Shown: positions 33,660 through 42,695, counted from the first letter of the stretch. The stretch: 64,000 bases of DNA from Comamonas sp009360615 (GCF_035784015.1 NZ_JALKOW010000001.1), one strand, 5' to 3'. A program made the numbers and translations. Notes: generated by a model from the letters alone, not told the origin.

Positions 33660-34976
33660 TCAACGCTGAGCGATAGGCTTGACGTCGCGCGACACGGAGC
33701 CGGTGAACAGCTGGCGGGGACGGCCGATCTTGTACTCGGGGTCGGCCATCTGTTCGTTGAGCTGGGCGATCCAGCCCACGGTGCGGGCCAGGGCGAAGAT
33801 GCCGGTGAACAGGTTGACGGGGATGCCGATGGCGCGCTGCACGATGCCGGAGTAGAAGTCCACGTTGGGGTAGAGCTTGCGCTGGACGAAGTAGTCGTCT
33901 TCCAGGGCGATCTTTTCCAGCTTCTTGGCCAGGGCGAACAGGGGATCGTTTTCCAGACCCAGTTCGGCCAGGATTTCGTTGCAGGTTTCCTGCATCAGCT
34001 TGGCGCGGGGGTCGTAGTTCTTGTAGACGCGGTGGCCAAAGCCCATCAGCTTCACGCCGCTGGTCTTGTCCTTGACCTGTTCCATGAACTCGCCGACCTT
34101 CTCGATGCCGCCGTTGGCCTGGATGCCTTCCAGCATGTTCAGGCAGGCTTCGTTGGCGCCGCCGTGGGCAGGGCCCCACAGACAGGCCACGCCAGCGGAG
34201 ATGGCGGCGAAGGGGTTGGTGCCGGACGAACCGCACAGACGCACGGTGGAGGTCGAGGCATTCTGCTCGTGGTCGGCGTGCAGGATGAAGATGCGGTCCA
34301 GAGCGCGCTCGACCACGGGGTTGACCTTGTACTCTTCGCAGGGGTTGCCGAACATCATGCGCATGAAGTTGCCGGCATACGACAGGTCGTTCTTGGGGTA
34401 CATGTAGGGCTGGCCCATACCGTACTTGTATGCCATGGCGACCAGCGTAGGCATCTTGGCGATCAGACGGATCGCGGCGATGTTGCGGTGCTCTGGGTTG
34501 GTGATGTCGGTGCTGTCGTGGTAGAAGGCCGACATGCCGCCCACCAGACCGGTCAGCACGGCCATGGGGTGGGCATCACGGCGGAAGCCGCGCAGGAAGA
34601 ACTGCATCTGCTCGTTGACCATGGTGTGCTTGGTCACCAGCTCCTCGAAGTCGGCCTTTTCCTTCTCGTTGGGCAGCTCCCCGTACAGCAGCAGGTAGCA
34701 GGTTTCCAGGAAGTTGCAGTTCTTGGCCAGTTGTTCGATGGGGTAGCCGCGGTACAGCAGCTCGCCCTTGTCGCCATCGATGTAGGTGATGGCGGATTGG
34801 CAGGCAGCGGTAGAGAGGAAGCCCGGGTCATACGTGAACATGCCAGTCTGGGCGTAGAGCTTGCGGATGTCGATCACATCCGGGCCGATATTGCCCTGGT
34901 ACACCGGCATTTCCACACTGGGAGCGCCATTGCTGAAAGACAGCGTTGCTTTGTTGTCAGCGAGTTTCATTTCCAA
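33660..34976 (-). CDS. gltA: Citrate synthase
   Basis: A 438-residue type II (hexameric, proteobacterial) citrate synthase that condenses acetyl-CoA with oxaloacetate. Active-site regions are DHEQNASTSTVR, GFGHRVYKNYDPR and the aspartate region YSGIVQRAIGIP. The N-terminal beta domain (ADNKATLSF; DIRKLYAQTGMFTYDPG) marks the Gram-negative NADH-sensitive type. It is the last gene of the sdhCDAB-sdhE-gltA run, 24 bp after sdhE, and is followed by a strong terminator. Confidence 0.97.
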   Translation of the reverse strand: MEMKLADNKATLSFSNGAPSVEMPVYQGNIGPDVIDIRKLYAQTGMFTYDPGFLSTAACQSAITYIDGDKGELLYRGYPIEQLAKNCNFLETCYLLLYGELPNEKEKADFEELVTKHTMVNEQMQFFLRGFRRDAHPMAVLTGLVGGMSAFYHDSTDITNPEHRNIAAIRLIAKMPTLVAMAYKYGMGQPYMYPKNDLSYAGNFMRMMFGNPCEEYKVNPVVERALDRIFILHADHEQNASTSTVRLCGSSGTNPFAAISAGVACLWGPAHGGANEACLNMLEGIQANGGIEKVGEFMEQVKDKTSGVKLMGFGHRVYKNYDPRAKLMQETCNEILAELGLENDPLFALAKKLEKIALEDDYFVQRKLYPNVDFYSGIVQRAIGIPVNLFTGIFALARTVGWIAQLNEQMADPEYKIGRPRQLFTGSVSRDVKPIAQR

Positions 34977-35000
34977 ACTTCCTTCTCTAGTTTGCCTAGC

Positions 35001-35294
35001 CTACTGGGGACAGCTACCGGGCTGGCGCTTGCGCACCATCTCCAGCACTTCCCTGACTTCTTGGGTATCGAGTTGTCCTTCAGGTTCCTTGCGGCGCAAG
35101 AAAAGATCCATCAGGTCGTTGTCTGCCAGATCCATCAAAGCAGACAGGCCAGTCGCGTGTCTCCGCGTGAGCTGGCTTCCGTAGGTGGCGAAGAACTGCT
35201 CGATGAACAGATCGTTCTCAACCAGACCACGGCGGCTGCGCCACCTCAGCAGGTCGCGCTCACGTTCGTCGAGCAGGGTATTCGTCATCAGCAT
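35001..35294 (-). CDS. sdhE: FAD assembly factor SdhE
   Basis: A 97-residue SdhE/YgfY/Sdh5-family protein that helps attach FAD covalently to SdhA. The signature RGLVENDLFIEQF with RRG just before it (RGxxE motif) is intact, followed by LMDLADNDLMDLFLRR. The start at 35294 overlaps the sdhB stop (TGATG); ATG at 35288 is a near alternative. Its place between sdhB and gltA fits its role in succinate dehydrogenase maturation. Confidence 0.93.
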   Translation of the reverse strand: MLMTNTLLDERERDLLRWRSRRGLVENDLFIEQFFATYGSQLTRRHATGLSALMDLADNDLMDLFLRRKEPEGQLDTQEVREVLEMVRKRQPGSCPQ

Positions 35295-35998
35295 CAGACG
35301 GTTCGACGAACCATCAGCTCCTTGATCTTGCCAATGGCTGCGGTGGGGTTCAGGTGCTTGGGGCACACGTCCACGCAGTTCATGATGGTGTGGCAACGGA
35401 AGAGGCGGTAGGGATCTTCCAGGTTGTCAAGGCGCTCGCCCGTGGCCGTGTCGCGGCTGTCCGCGATGAAGCGGTAGGCCTGCAGCAGGCCGGCCGGGCC
35501 CACGAACTTGTCGGGGTTCCACCAGAACGAGGGGCAGCTGGTGGAGCAGCTGGCGCACAGAATGCACTCGTACAGGCCGTTGAGCTCTTCGCGCTCTTCG
35601 GGCGACTGCAGGCGCTCCTTGCTGGGCGATGCGTAGACATCGCTTTGCAGGTAGGGCTTGATCGAGTGGTACTGCTTGAAGAACTGGGTCATGTCCACGA
35701 TCAGGTCGCGGATGACGGGCAGGCCGGGCAGGGGCTTGAGAACGATGTCGCCCTTGAGGGTGTTCATGTTCGTCAGGCAGGCCAGGCCGTTCTTGCCGTT
35801 GATGTTCATGGCGTCGGAGCCGCACACGCCTTCGCGGCAGGAGCGGCGGAAGGCGATGGAGGGGTCCATGGCCTTGAGCTTGACCAGGGCGTCCAGCAGC
35901 ATGCGCTCGTGACCGTCCAGCTCCACCTGCACGGTTTGCATGTAGGGCTTGGCGTCTTTGTCCGGATCGTAGCGGTAGATTTTGAATGTGCGCTTCAT
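35294..35998 (-). CDS. sdhB: Succinate dehydrogenase iron-sulfur subunit
   Basis: A 234-residue SdhB. The N-terminal [2Fe-2S] domain has cysteines in CREGVCGSDAMNINGKNGLAC. The C-terminal domain has the [4Fe-4S] motif CILCASCSTSCP and the [3Fe-4S] motif CHTIMNCVDVCPK. It carries electrons from SdhA FAD to the quinone site formed by SdhB, C and D. It lies 27 bp after sdhA and overlaps the sdhE start. Confidence 0.97.
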   Translation of the reverse strand: MKRTFKIYRYDPDKDAKPYMQTVQVELDGHERMLLDALVKLKAMDPSIAFRRSCREGVCGSDAMNINGKNGLACLTNMNTLKGDIVLKPLPGLPVIRDLIVDMTQFFKQYHSIKPYLQSDVYASPSKERLQSPEEREELNGLYECILCASCSTSCPSFWWNPDKFVGPAGLLQAYRFIADSRDTATGERLDNLEDPYRLFRCHTIMNCVDVCPKHLNPTAAIGKIKELMVRRTV

Positions 35999-36025
35999 TT
36001 TGATCTTCTCTCGTGGGCTGCTGAA

Positions 36026-37831
36026 TTAGAACGTGCGGACCTTGGGAGGAACGCTGGCAACGGTCAGGGGCTTGAGGTTCACAGGCTTGTAGGTCAGGCT
36101 GTTGGTGGCGCTGTCCCACAGGGTGTGCTTGAGCCATTCCTTGTCGTTGCGGCCCAGCGGGAATTCGGCGTGGTCGGCAGGGTGCTCGTAGTCGTACACG
36201 GTGTGTGCGCCACGGCATTCCTTGCGGGCTGCGGCCGAGGTCATGGTGGCTTGTGCCACTTCGATCAGGTTGTCCACTTCCAGGGCTTCCATGCGCGCGG
36301 TGTTCCACACCATGGACTTGTCCTTCAGGGTCACGGAGCCGACCTTGTCGCGGATCGCGTTGATCTTTTCCACGCCTTCGTCCATGCTCTTTTGCGTACG
36401 GAACACGCCGGCATGGGTCTGCATGGATTGACGGATCTCGCCGGCGACGTCCTGGGCGTACGTGCCGTCCTTGGAGTCCTGCAGCTGGTTGAGGCGGGCC
36501 AGGGTGCGGTCGGCGCCGTCGGCGGGCACTTCGTGGTGAGCGCCGAAGCCGTTGACGAATTCCACGATGTGCTTGCCGGCAGACTTGCCGAAGACCAGCA
36601 GGTCCAGCAGCGAGTTGGTGCCCAGGCGGTTGGCGCCGTGCACGGACACGCACGAGCATTCGCCCACGGCGTAGAGGCCGTTGACCACATTGTTCTGCTG
36701 ACCGTCCCAGACCACGACCTGACCGTTGATGTTGGTCGGGATGCCGCCCATCTGGTAGTGGATGGTGGGAACCACGGGGATGGGTTCCTTGGTGATGTCC
36801 ACGTTGGCGAAGTTGTGGCCGATTTCTTCCACGGAAGGCAGACGCTTGCGGATGGTTTCGGCACCCAGGTGGTCCAGCTTCATCAGGATGTAGTCCTTGT
36901 TGGGACCGCAGCCGCGACCTTCCTTGATTTCCTGGTCCATCGAACGCGACACGAAGTCACGTGGTGCCAGATCCTTCAGCGTAGGAGCGTAACGCTCCAT
37001 GAAGCGCTCGCCTTCGCTGTTGAGCAAAATGGCGCCTTCGCCACGGCAGCCTTCGGTCAGCAGCACGCCCGCGCCGGCCACGCCGGTGGGGTGGAACTGC
37101 CAGAACTCCATGTCCTGCAGAGGAATGCCGGCGCGAGCCGCCATGCCCAGACCGTCACCGGTGTTGATGAAGGCGTTGGTCGAAGCCTGGAAGATGCGAC
37201 CGGCACCGCCGGTGGCCAGCAGCACGGCCTTGGCGTGCAGTTCGTACAGGTCGCCGGTTTCCAGTTCCAGTGCGGTCACGCCGACCACATCGCCCTGGGT
37301 GTTGCGGATCAGGTCCAGCGCCATCCACTCCACGAAGAAGTTGGTCTTGGACTTGACGTTCTGCTGGTACAGCGTGTGCAGCATGGCGTGACCGGTGCGG
37401 TCAGCAGCGGCGCAGGCGCGCTGCACGGGCTTTTCGCCATAGTTGGCGGTGTGGCCGCCGAAGGGGCGCTGGTAGATGGTGCCGTCGGCATTGCGGTCGA
37501 AAGGCATGCCGAAGTGCTCGAGCTCGATCACGACGTTCGGCGCTTCACGGCACATGAACTCGATGGCGTCCTGGTCGCCCAGCCAGTCGGAGCCCTTGAT
37601 GGTGTCGTAGAAGTGATAGTGCCAGTTGTCCTCGCTCATGTTGCCCAGCGATGCGGACACGCCGCCTTGGGCTGCCACCGTATGCGAGCGAGTGGGGAAA
37701 ACCTTGGACAGCGAGGCGACGGACAGACCGGCGCGCGACAGTTCCAGCGCAGCGCGCAGGCCGGAGCCGCCGGCACCGACGATCACGACGTCAAACTTGC
37801 GCTTGGTGATATTTGCTTTGGAGTAGCTCAT
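36026..37831 (-). CDS. sdhA: Succinate dehydrogenase flavoprotein subunit
   Basis: A 601-residue SdhA. The FAD motif is VGAGGSGLRAALEL (about residues 18-31). The histidine for covalent FAD is His50 in RSHTVAAQGG. Substrate and active-site regions include FGGHTANYG, HPTGVAGAGVLLTEG and HGANRLGTNSLLDLLVFG. It oxidises succinate to fumarate on the cytoplasmic face of the membrane. It sits between sdhD and sdhB with short gaps. Confidence 0.97.
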   Translation of the reverse strand: MSYSKANITKRKFDVVIVGAGGSGLRAALELSRAGLSVASLSKVFPTRSHTVAAQGGVSASLGNMSEDNWHYHFYDTIKGSDWLGDQDAIEFMCREAPNVVIELEHFGMPFDRNADGTIYQRPFGGHTANYGEKPVQRACAAADRTGHAMLHTLYQQNVKSKTNFFVEWMALDLIRNTQGDVVGVTALELETGDLYELHAKAVLLATGGAGRIFQASTNAFINTGDGLGMAARAGIPLQDMEFWQFHPTGVAGAGVLLTEGCRGEGAILLNSEGERFMERYAPTLKDLAPRDFVSRSMDQEIKEGRGCGPNKDYILMKLDHLGAETIRKRLPSVEEIGHNFANVDITKEPIPVVPTIHYQMGGIPTNINGQVVVWDGQQNNVVNGLYAVGECSCVSVHGANRLGTNSLLDLLVFGKSAGKHIVEFVNGFGAHHEVPADGADRTLARLNQLQDSKDGTYAQDVAGEIRQSMQTHAGVFRTQKSMDEGVEKINAIRDKVGSVTLKDKSMVWNTARMEALEVDNLIEVAQATMTSAAARKECRGAHTVYDYEHPADHAEFPLGRNDKEWLKHTLWDSATNSLTYKPVNLKPLTVASVPPKVRTF

Positions 37832-37864
37832 TCTTAACCTTCAATCGTGGAGACTGTGTCTCAA

Positions 37865-38230
37865 TCAGAGACGCCACAGAACCTGGATGCCCCAGCCGAT
37901 GCAGCCGACCAGCCAGACAATGGTGACCACTTGCAGTGCAAGGCGCAGGCCCACGGGCTTGACATAGTCCATCCAGATGTCACGCACGCCGATCCAGGCG
38001 TGCCAGCCCAGAGCCACGAAGAGGGCCAGGGTCAGGAACTTCATCCACTGGGGGGCGAAAATGCCAGCCCATTGCTCGTAGCCCACGGGGCCGCCGACCG
38101 TCAGAAAGCGCACCAGCAGCACAACGGTGTACAGCGCCATCAGGACGGCGGTGGAGCGTTGAGCCAGAAAGTCGCGGGTGCCATAGTGCGCACCGACCAC
38201 GGTACGCTTGGAGCCGTAATTCACGGACAT
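37865..38230 (-). CDS. sdhD: Succinate dehydrogenase membrane anchor subunit SdhD
   Basis: A 121-residue anchor with three membrane segments (about residues 25-45, 57-75, 92-113). The haem b histidine lies in GWHAWIGVRDIWMDY, next to the quinone-site Asp and Tyr. The ATG at 38230 gives the usual MSVNYGSKRTVVGAHYG start for Burkholderiales SdhD; the frame runs further upstream without similarity. It is 41 bp after sdhC. Confidence 0.94.
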   Translation of the reverse strand: MSVNYGSKRTVVGAHYGTRDFLAQRSTAVLMALYTVVLLVRFLTVGGPVGYEQWAGIFAPQWMKFLTLALFVALGWHAWIGVRDIWMDYVKPVGLRLALQVVTIVWLVGCIGWGIQVLWRL

Positions 38231-38271
38231 GGTTGTTTCCTTATCGTGAGGTGTTGTTGACTGGGCGCTGA

Positions 38272-38697
38272 TCAGTACAGACCGAACAGCTTGGCGCCCA
38301 GCACCACGGTCAGGGCAACGCTGATGCACAGCACGACTGCGGCGGTGGACTTGCCGGTCTGCTTGTTCACGGCGTGGTGGTTCACGTCCATCACCAGGTG
38401 GCGGACACCTGCGCAGAAGTGGTGCAGATAGGCCCAGATCAGTGCCAGGCAGACGAGCTTGGCCAACCAGCCAAAGGGACCTGCGAATACCGAAGTGAAG
38501 GCATCAAACGAAATTTCCGACGAGATCGAGTGGTCGAACATCCAGATGATGAACGGCAGCAGGATCGCCATCAGCAGGCCGCTGATGCGGTGCAGGATGG
38601 ACACAATGCCTGCCAGGGGCAGGCGATAGGTCGGTAGGTCCGAGAAGAAGTTGATATTGCGGAACTCTGGCCGCTGTTTTGCTTTTTGCTCTGTCAT
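38272..38697 (-). CDS. sdhC: Succinate dehydrogenase cytochrome b556 subunit SdhC
   Basis: A 141-residue membrane subunit with three helices. The N-terminal signature is RPEFRNINFFSDLPTYRLPLAG, followed by SILHRISG, whose Ser and Arg line the quinone site. The haem histidine is in HHFCAGVRHLVMD. It is the first gene of the sdh-gltA run. The promoter should lie in the 146 bp before it, downstream of the GntR gene on the same strand; read-through from the GntR gene is possible. Confidence 0.95.
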   Translation of the reverse strand: MTEQKAKQRPEFRNINFFSDLPTYRLPLAGIVSILHRISGLLMAILLPFIIWMFDHSISSEISFDAFTSVFAGPFGWLAKLVCLALIWAYLHHFCAGVRHLVMDVNHHAVNKQTGKSTAAVVLCISVALTVVLGAKLFGLY

Positions 38698-38843
38698 GGC
38701 AGGGTACTTTCGTGGATGTAACTGCGTTGTAATCGCTAGTGCGAAGCGACACAAAATTCTATTGCAATGCAGCAGAATCCGTTAGCCGAATTTGCATAGC
38801 AGAGGATTGGGCTGCGATGCAATCAACGCTTCTACGGGGGGAT

Positions 38844-39635
38844 TCAGTTCAGTGCATTGCGGTAATGATGGGTGTCGGTGCGGTACAGGCCGCGTCGTAA
38901 CTCCATGGGAACATCGTTGTATGTGTAAGCAGTCCGCTCCACGCTGAGCAGCGGCGTGGTGCTGGGAATGCTCAGCAACTGGGCCTGCTCGGCATCCGGC
39001 AGAACGGCGCGGATCTTCTCGTCGGCCCGCACCATGCGCACGCCATAGTCCAGCTCGAACATGGCATAGGTGGGGCCCTGGTAGTTGGACATCTGCTCGG
39101 CCGTCAGCCCCTTGAAGGCGTTGCCAGGCAGCCAGATGTCCTCCAAAATGGTCGGGATTGCCGAAAATGACAGGGTGCGGCGCACATGCATCACGGCGTC
39201 TCCGGTGCGCAGGGCCAGGGCGCGGGCCACTTCGGCGGGCGCGCGCAGGCGGCGGCACTCCAGGATGTGGCGCTCTGCGCGGCCTTCGCCCTGCAGGTCG
39301 CCGGCATCGGGGCGCAGATTCAGGAAGCGGTACTGCACCTGTTGCGCCGCGTGGGTGGCCACAAACGTGCCCTTGCCCTGGCGGCGCATGACCAGATTTT
39401 CGGCGGCCAGCTCGTCGATGGCCTTGCGCACCGTGCCCTGGCTGACCTTGAAGCGGGCTGCCAGCTCCATTTCACTGGGAATCAGTTCCCCGGGGCGCCA
39501 TTCGCCAGCTTCCAGGCTTTGCAGGATCAGACCCTTGATCTGCTGGTACAGCGGGCTGAAGGCCGGGGTGGAGACGCCGGCGCCACCGCTATGGCTGGCG
39601 TTGTTGTCCGGGGCTGTGTTGTGAGGGCTCGGCAT
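38844..39635 (-). CDS. GntR/HutC-family (UTRA) regulator of the TCA locus
   Basis: A 263-residue regulator. The N-terminal GntR winged helix (about residues 25-95) contains GELIPSEMELAARFKVSQGTVRKAIDELAAE and the wing RRQGKGTFVA. The C-terminal UTRA ligand domain has EDIWLPGNAFKGL and MELRRGLYRTDTHHY. It is placed between divergent mdh and downstream sdhC, as in many Burkholderiales. A 12-bp palindrome lies in its own apparent promoter. It probably senses a TCA-cycle intermediate and controls mdh and/or sdh genes; effector unknown. The ATG at 39635 is preferred to an upstream in-frame start at 39716. Confidence 0.88.
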   Translation of the reverse strand: MPSPHNTAPDNNASHSGGAGVSTPAFSPLYQQIKGLILQSLEAGEWRPGELIPSEMELAARFKVSQGTVRKAIDELAAENLVMRRQGKGTFVATHAAQQVQYRFLNLRPDAGDLQGEGRAERHILECRRLRAPAEVARALALRTGDAVMHVRRTLSFSAIPTILEDIWLPGNAFKGLTAEQMSNYQGPTYAMFELDYGVRMVRADEKIRAVLPDAEQAQLLSIPSTTPLLSVERTAYTYNDVPMELRRGLYRTDTHHYRNALN

Positions 39636-39711
39636 AGTTGGTTTTGAAGGTATCGCCTCCGCGATGCGATGCACAAAAAACAGTCGATTCGACTCGGGTC
39701 TCTGGGTGGAG

Positions 39712-39739
39712 ATCATATCTTATATAAGACATAAGACAA
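39712..39739 (-). promoter_or_regulatory. Promoter of the GntR gene with embedded operator
   Basis: On the minus strand TTGTCT (39739-39734) and TATGAT (39717-39712) are separated by 16 nt. That spacer is occupied by the palindrome TCTTATATAAGA (39718-39729), and ATAAGAC occurs twice in tandem (39724-39730 and 39731-39737). Occupancy would block polymerase, which suggests autorepression. Confidence 0.55.
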
Positions 39740-39740
39740 A

Positions 39741-39770
39741 TTGACCGGGCTTTGATTTCGGCAGTACACT
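39741..39770 (+). promoter_or_regulatory. Probable mdh promoter
   Basis: TTGACC (39741-39746) and TACACT (39765-39770) are separated by 18 nt, about 100 bp before the mdh start. The GntR-type palindrome ends just upstream of the -35 box, so a regulator there could modulate mdh. Confidence 0.5.
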
Positions 39771-39865
39771 TGCCGCATGTTTGCGGAGCTTGCGCTACTG
39801 GTGGTTACGCTGGTGCCGCCGGGCGCCCATAACATCCCACTTTTTTCCAATCTTGGAGTTTCACC

Positions 39866-40855
39866 ATGAGCAAGAAGCCCGTCCGTGTCGCCGTTACCGG
39901 CGCAGCTGGCCAAATCGGTTACGCCCTGTTGTTCCGCATCGCCTCCGGCGAAATGCTGGGTAAAGATCAGCCCGTCATTCTGCAACTGCTGGAAATCCCC
40001 GACGAAAAGGCTCAAAACGCTCTGAAGGGCGTGATCATGGAGCTGGAAGACTGCGCCTTCCCCCTGCTGGCCGGCATCGAAGCCCACGCAGACCCCATGA
40101 CCGCCTTCAAGGACACCGACTATGCTCTGCTGGTGGGCGCCCGTCCTCGCGGCCCCGGCATGGAACGTGCCGACCTGCTGGCTGCCAATGCCCAGATCTT
40201 CACGGCCCAGGGCAAGGCTCTGAATGCCGTGGCTTCGCGCAACGTCAAGGTCCTGGTGGTGGGCAACCCCGCCAACACCAACGCCTACATCGCCATGAAG
40301 TCGGCTCCCGATCTGCCTGCCAAGAACTTCACCGCCATGCTGCGCCTGGACCACAACCGCGCTGCTTCCCAGCTGGCGGCCAAGGGCGGCTTCAAGGTTG
40401 GCGACATCAAGAAGCTGACCGTGTGGGGTAACCACTCGCCCACCATGTACGCCGACTATCGCTTCGCCACCGTGGACGGCAAGTCCGTGAAGGACGCCAT
40501 CAACGACCAGGAATGGAATGCCAACGTGTTCCTGCCCACCGTGGGCAAGCGCGGTGCCGCCATCATCGCTGCCCGCGGTCTGTCCTCGGCTGCCTCGGCT
40601 GCCAACGCTGCCATCGACCACATGCGTGACTGGGCCCTGGGCTCCAACGGCGAATGGGTCACCATGGGCGTGCCCTCCAACGGCGAGTACGGCATCCCTG
40701 CCGGCATCGTGTTCGGCTTCCCCGTGACCACCACGGCCGACGGCGAATACAAGATCGTCGAAGGTCTGGAAATCGATGCCTTCTCGCAAGAATGCATCAA
40801 CAAGACTCTGGCTGAGCTGCAAGGCGAGCAAGACGGCGTCAAGCACCTGCTGTAA
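39866..40855 (+). CDS. mdh: Malate dehydrogenase
   Basis: A 329-residue NAD-dependent malate dehydrogenase of the long, LDH-like cytosolic type common in betaproteobacteria. The NAD motif is TGAAGQIGYA (residues 11-20). Substrate and catalytic residues are in GARPRGPGMERADLL, MLRLDHNRA and the catalytic histidine region WGNHSPTMY. It makes oxaloacetate for citrate synthase. A ribosome binding site (TTGGAG) precedes the ATG. The tam gene follows after 14 nt. Confidence 0.97.
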   Translation: MSKKPVRVAVTGAAGQIGYALLFRIASGEMLGKDQPVILQLLEIPDEKAQNALKGVIMELEDCAFPLLAGIEAHADPMTAFKDTDYALLVGARPRGPGMERADLLAANAQIFTAQGKALNAVASRNVKVLVVGNPANTNAYIAMKSAPDLPAKNFTAMLRLDHNRAASQLAAKGGFKVGDIKKLTVWGNHSPTMYADYRFATVDGKSVKDAINDQEWNANVFLPTVGKRGAAIIAARGLSSAASAANAAIDHMRDWALGSNGEWVTMGVPSNGEYGIPAGIVFGFPVTTTADGEYKIVEGLEIDAFSQECINKTLAELQGEQDGVKHLL

Positions 40856-40869
40856 TCAGCGCAAGACCC

Positions 40870-41694
40870 ATGCAAGACTGGAACCCTGCGCTTTATCTGC
40901 GCTTTGCCAATGAGCGCACGCGCCCTGCGGCAGAACTGCTGGCAAGAGTACCTTCCAGCTTGCATTCTCCCGCTCGCAGCCTGCGTATCGTCGATCTGGG
41001 CTGCGGGCCGGGCAACTCCACCGAGCTTCTGGTGGAGCGTTTTCCCGGTGCCGACGTTCTTGGCGTCGACAACTCCGAAGCCATGCTGGAGACGGCGCGT
41101 CGGCAGTTGCCGCAGGCCAGGTTCGAGGCCGGCGACATTGCCTCCTGGGCACCTGCAGAAGGTGAGCCTGCGCCTGATCTGATTTATGCCAATGCCTCCA
41201 TCCAGTGGGTGGGCGAGCATGAGACCCTGATTCCGCGTCTTTTTTCCTTGCTCGCGCCTGGCGGTGTGCTGGCCGTGCAGATGCCCGACAACCGGCATGA
41301 ACCCTCGCACCGGAACATGCGCGAAGTTGCGCAGCTGCCCCGGTTTGTGGCGCATATCGGGGATGCGAGCAAGGTGCGTACCGAGATTTTGCCCATAGGG
41401 GTCTATTACGACCTGCTGGCCGCGCCCCAGCCGGCGGCTCCTGACCACGAGGCGGCGAGCGTGGATGTGTGGCACACCATCTACCAGCATCCCATGGATT
41501 CGGCCGCCTCCATCGTGCAGTGGTTGCGCGGTACCGGGCTCAAGCCCTTTGTCGAAGGTCTGCCCGCCGAGCTGCAGGCCGATTTCCTCAACGAATACCA
41601 GCGCCGCATCGATGTGGCGTATCCGGAGCGAGCCGACGGCAAGCGTCTGCTGGCTTTCCCCCGACTTTTCATGGTGGCTCAGCGCAAGTCATGA
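40870..41694 (+). CDS. tam: Trans-aconitate 2-methyltransferase
   Basis: A 274-residue class I SAM-dependent methyltransferase. Tam-type features are the start DWNPALYLRFANERTRPA, SAM motif I VDLGCGPGNSTELL, VDNSEAMLETARRQLP, and the substrate-loop region IYANASIQWV. It methylates trans-aconitate, a by-product that inhibits aconitase, and so protects the TCA cycle. It lies between mdh and a CitE-like gene, with acnB downstream; its stop overlaps the next start by 4 nt. Specificity is inferred from similarity and this setting. Confidence 0.9.
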   Translation: MQDWNPALYLRFANERTRPAAELLARVPSSLHSPARSLRIVDLGCGPGNSTELLVERFPGADVLGVDNSEAMLETARRQLPQARFEAGDIASWAPAEGEPAPDLIYANASIQWVGEHETLIPRLFSLLAPGGVLAVQMPDNRHEPSHRNMREVAQLPRFVAHIGDASKVRTEILPIGVYYDLLAAPQPAAPDHEAASVDVWHTIYQHPMDSAASIVQWLRGTGLKPFVEGLPAELQADFLNEYQRRIDVAYPERADGKRLLAFPRLFMVAQRKS

Positions 41695-42695
41695 CGAAAG
41701 AACTGGTTCATCCTGCCTCCGTGCTGCTCGATGCCCAGGGTGGCGCTCGGCGTCTGCCCGTCTGCGACCATTACAGCGGCGTCGAGGCGCGCATGCGCAA
41801 AAGCCTGCAGCTGCAGGCCGAGATGATGCAGGAGTTCGGCACCTGCGTGTTCGATGTGACGCTGGACTGCGAGGACGGCGCTCCCGTCGGGCAGGAGGCG
41901 GCGCATGCGGCGCTGGTGGTCGAGCTGGCCAACGGTGCGGCGCCGGAAGCTCGCGTGGCGGCCCGCGTGCATGCGGTGGGCCATGCGCACTTCCAGGCCG
42001 ACATGGACATCATCGCCGGCGGAGCCGCAGGCCGGCTCTGCCACATCATGATACCCAAGGTGGAGTCGGTGGATGACGTCATCCAGGCCCAGGCAGCGCT
42101 GCAGCGCGCGACGGACACGTCTGTGCCCCTGCATGTCCTGATAGAGTCGCCCGCTGCCGTGCAGCAGGCCTTCGAGATTGCCGCCCACCCGGCCGTGCAG
42201 AGCATCTCCTTCGGGCTGATGGATTTCGTCTCGGCCCATGGTGGCGCCATCCCCGCCTCCGCCATGACGGCGCAGGGCCAGTTCGAGCATCCGCTGGTCG
42301 TGCGTGCCAAGCTGGAGATCGCGGCGGCCTGCCATGCCCACGGCAAGGTGCCCTCGCACTGCGTGGTCACCGAATTCAAGAATCCTGCCGCTTTGGAGGC
42401 TTGCGCGCAAAAAGCCTCCCGGGAGCTTGGCTACACACGCATGTGGAGCATTCATCCCGACCAGATCCGGCCGATCCTGCGTGCTTTTTCTCCTGCCGAG
42501 GACGAAGTCAGGCAGGCGGCACAAATTCTTACCTCTGCAGCGGTGCAGAATTGGGCGCCCATCAGTTTTGGTGGTGTACTACACGACCGCGCGAGCTACC
42601 GCTATTTCTGGCAGTTGCTGGAGCGCGCTCACCAGACGGGGCAGGTCCTGCCGGTTGAAGTTCAACCCTGGTTTGCCCTGGCTCCAACCCATTGA
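41691..42695 (+). CDS. HpcH/HpaI-CitE-like CoA-ester lyase family protein
   Basis: A 334-residue TIM-barrel protein of the citrate-lyase beta / malyl-CoA lyase family. Metal- and substrate-binding signatures are TLDCEDGAPVGQE, HIMIPKVES, VLIESPAAV, SFGLMDF and MWSIHPDQI. Family members cleave or form CoA esters such as malyl-CoA, citramalyl-CoA or citryl-CoA. No citrate-lyase alpha or gamma subunit is nearby, so it acts alone. The start overlaps the tam stop by 4 nt, showing coupling in the mdh-tam-CitE-like run. Exact substrate unknown. Confidence 0.82.
   Translation: MTKELVHPASVLLDAQGGARRLPVCDHYSGVEARMRKSLQLQAEMMQEFGTCVFDVTLDCEDGAPVGQEAAHAALVVELANGAAPEARVAARVHAVGHAHFQADMDIIAGGAAGRLCHIMIPKVESVDDVIQAQAALQRATDTSVPLHVLIESPAAVQQAFEIAAHPAVQSISFGLMDFVSAHGGAIPASAMTAQGQFEHPLVVRAKLEIAAACHAHGKVPSHCVVTEFKNPAALEACAQKASRELGYTRMWSIHPDQIRPILRAFSPAEDEVRQAAQILTSAAVQNWAPISFGGVLHDRASYRYFWQLLERAHQTGQVLPVEVQPWFALAPTH

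Noticed and set aside
35354..37837. An 827-residue plus-strand open frame
   Set aside because: Antisense to sdhB and sdhA, which have complete cofactor motifs.
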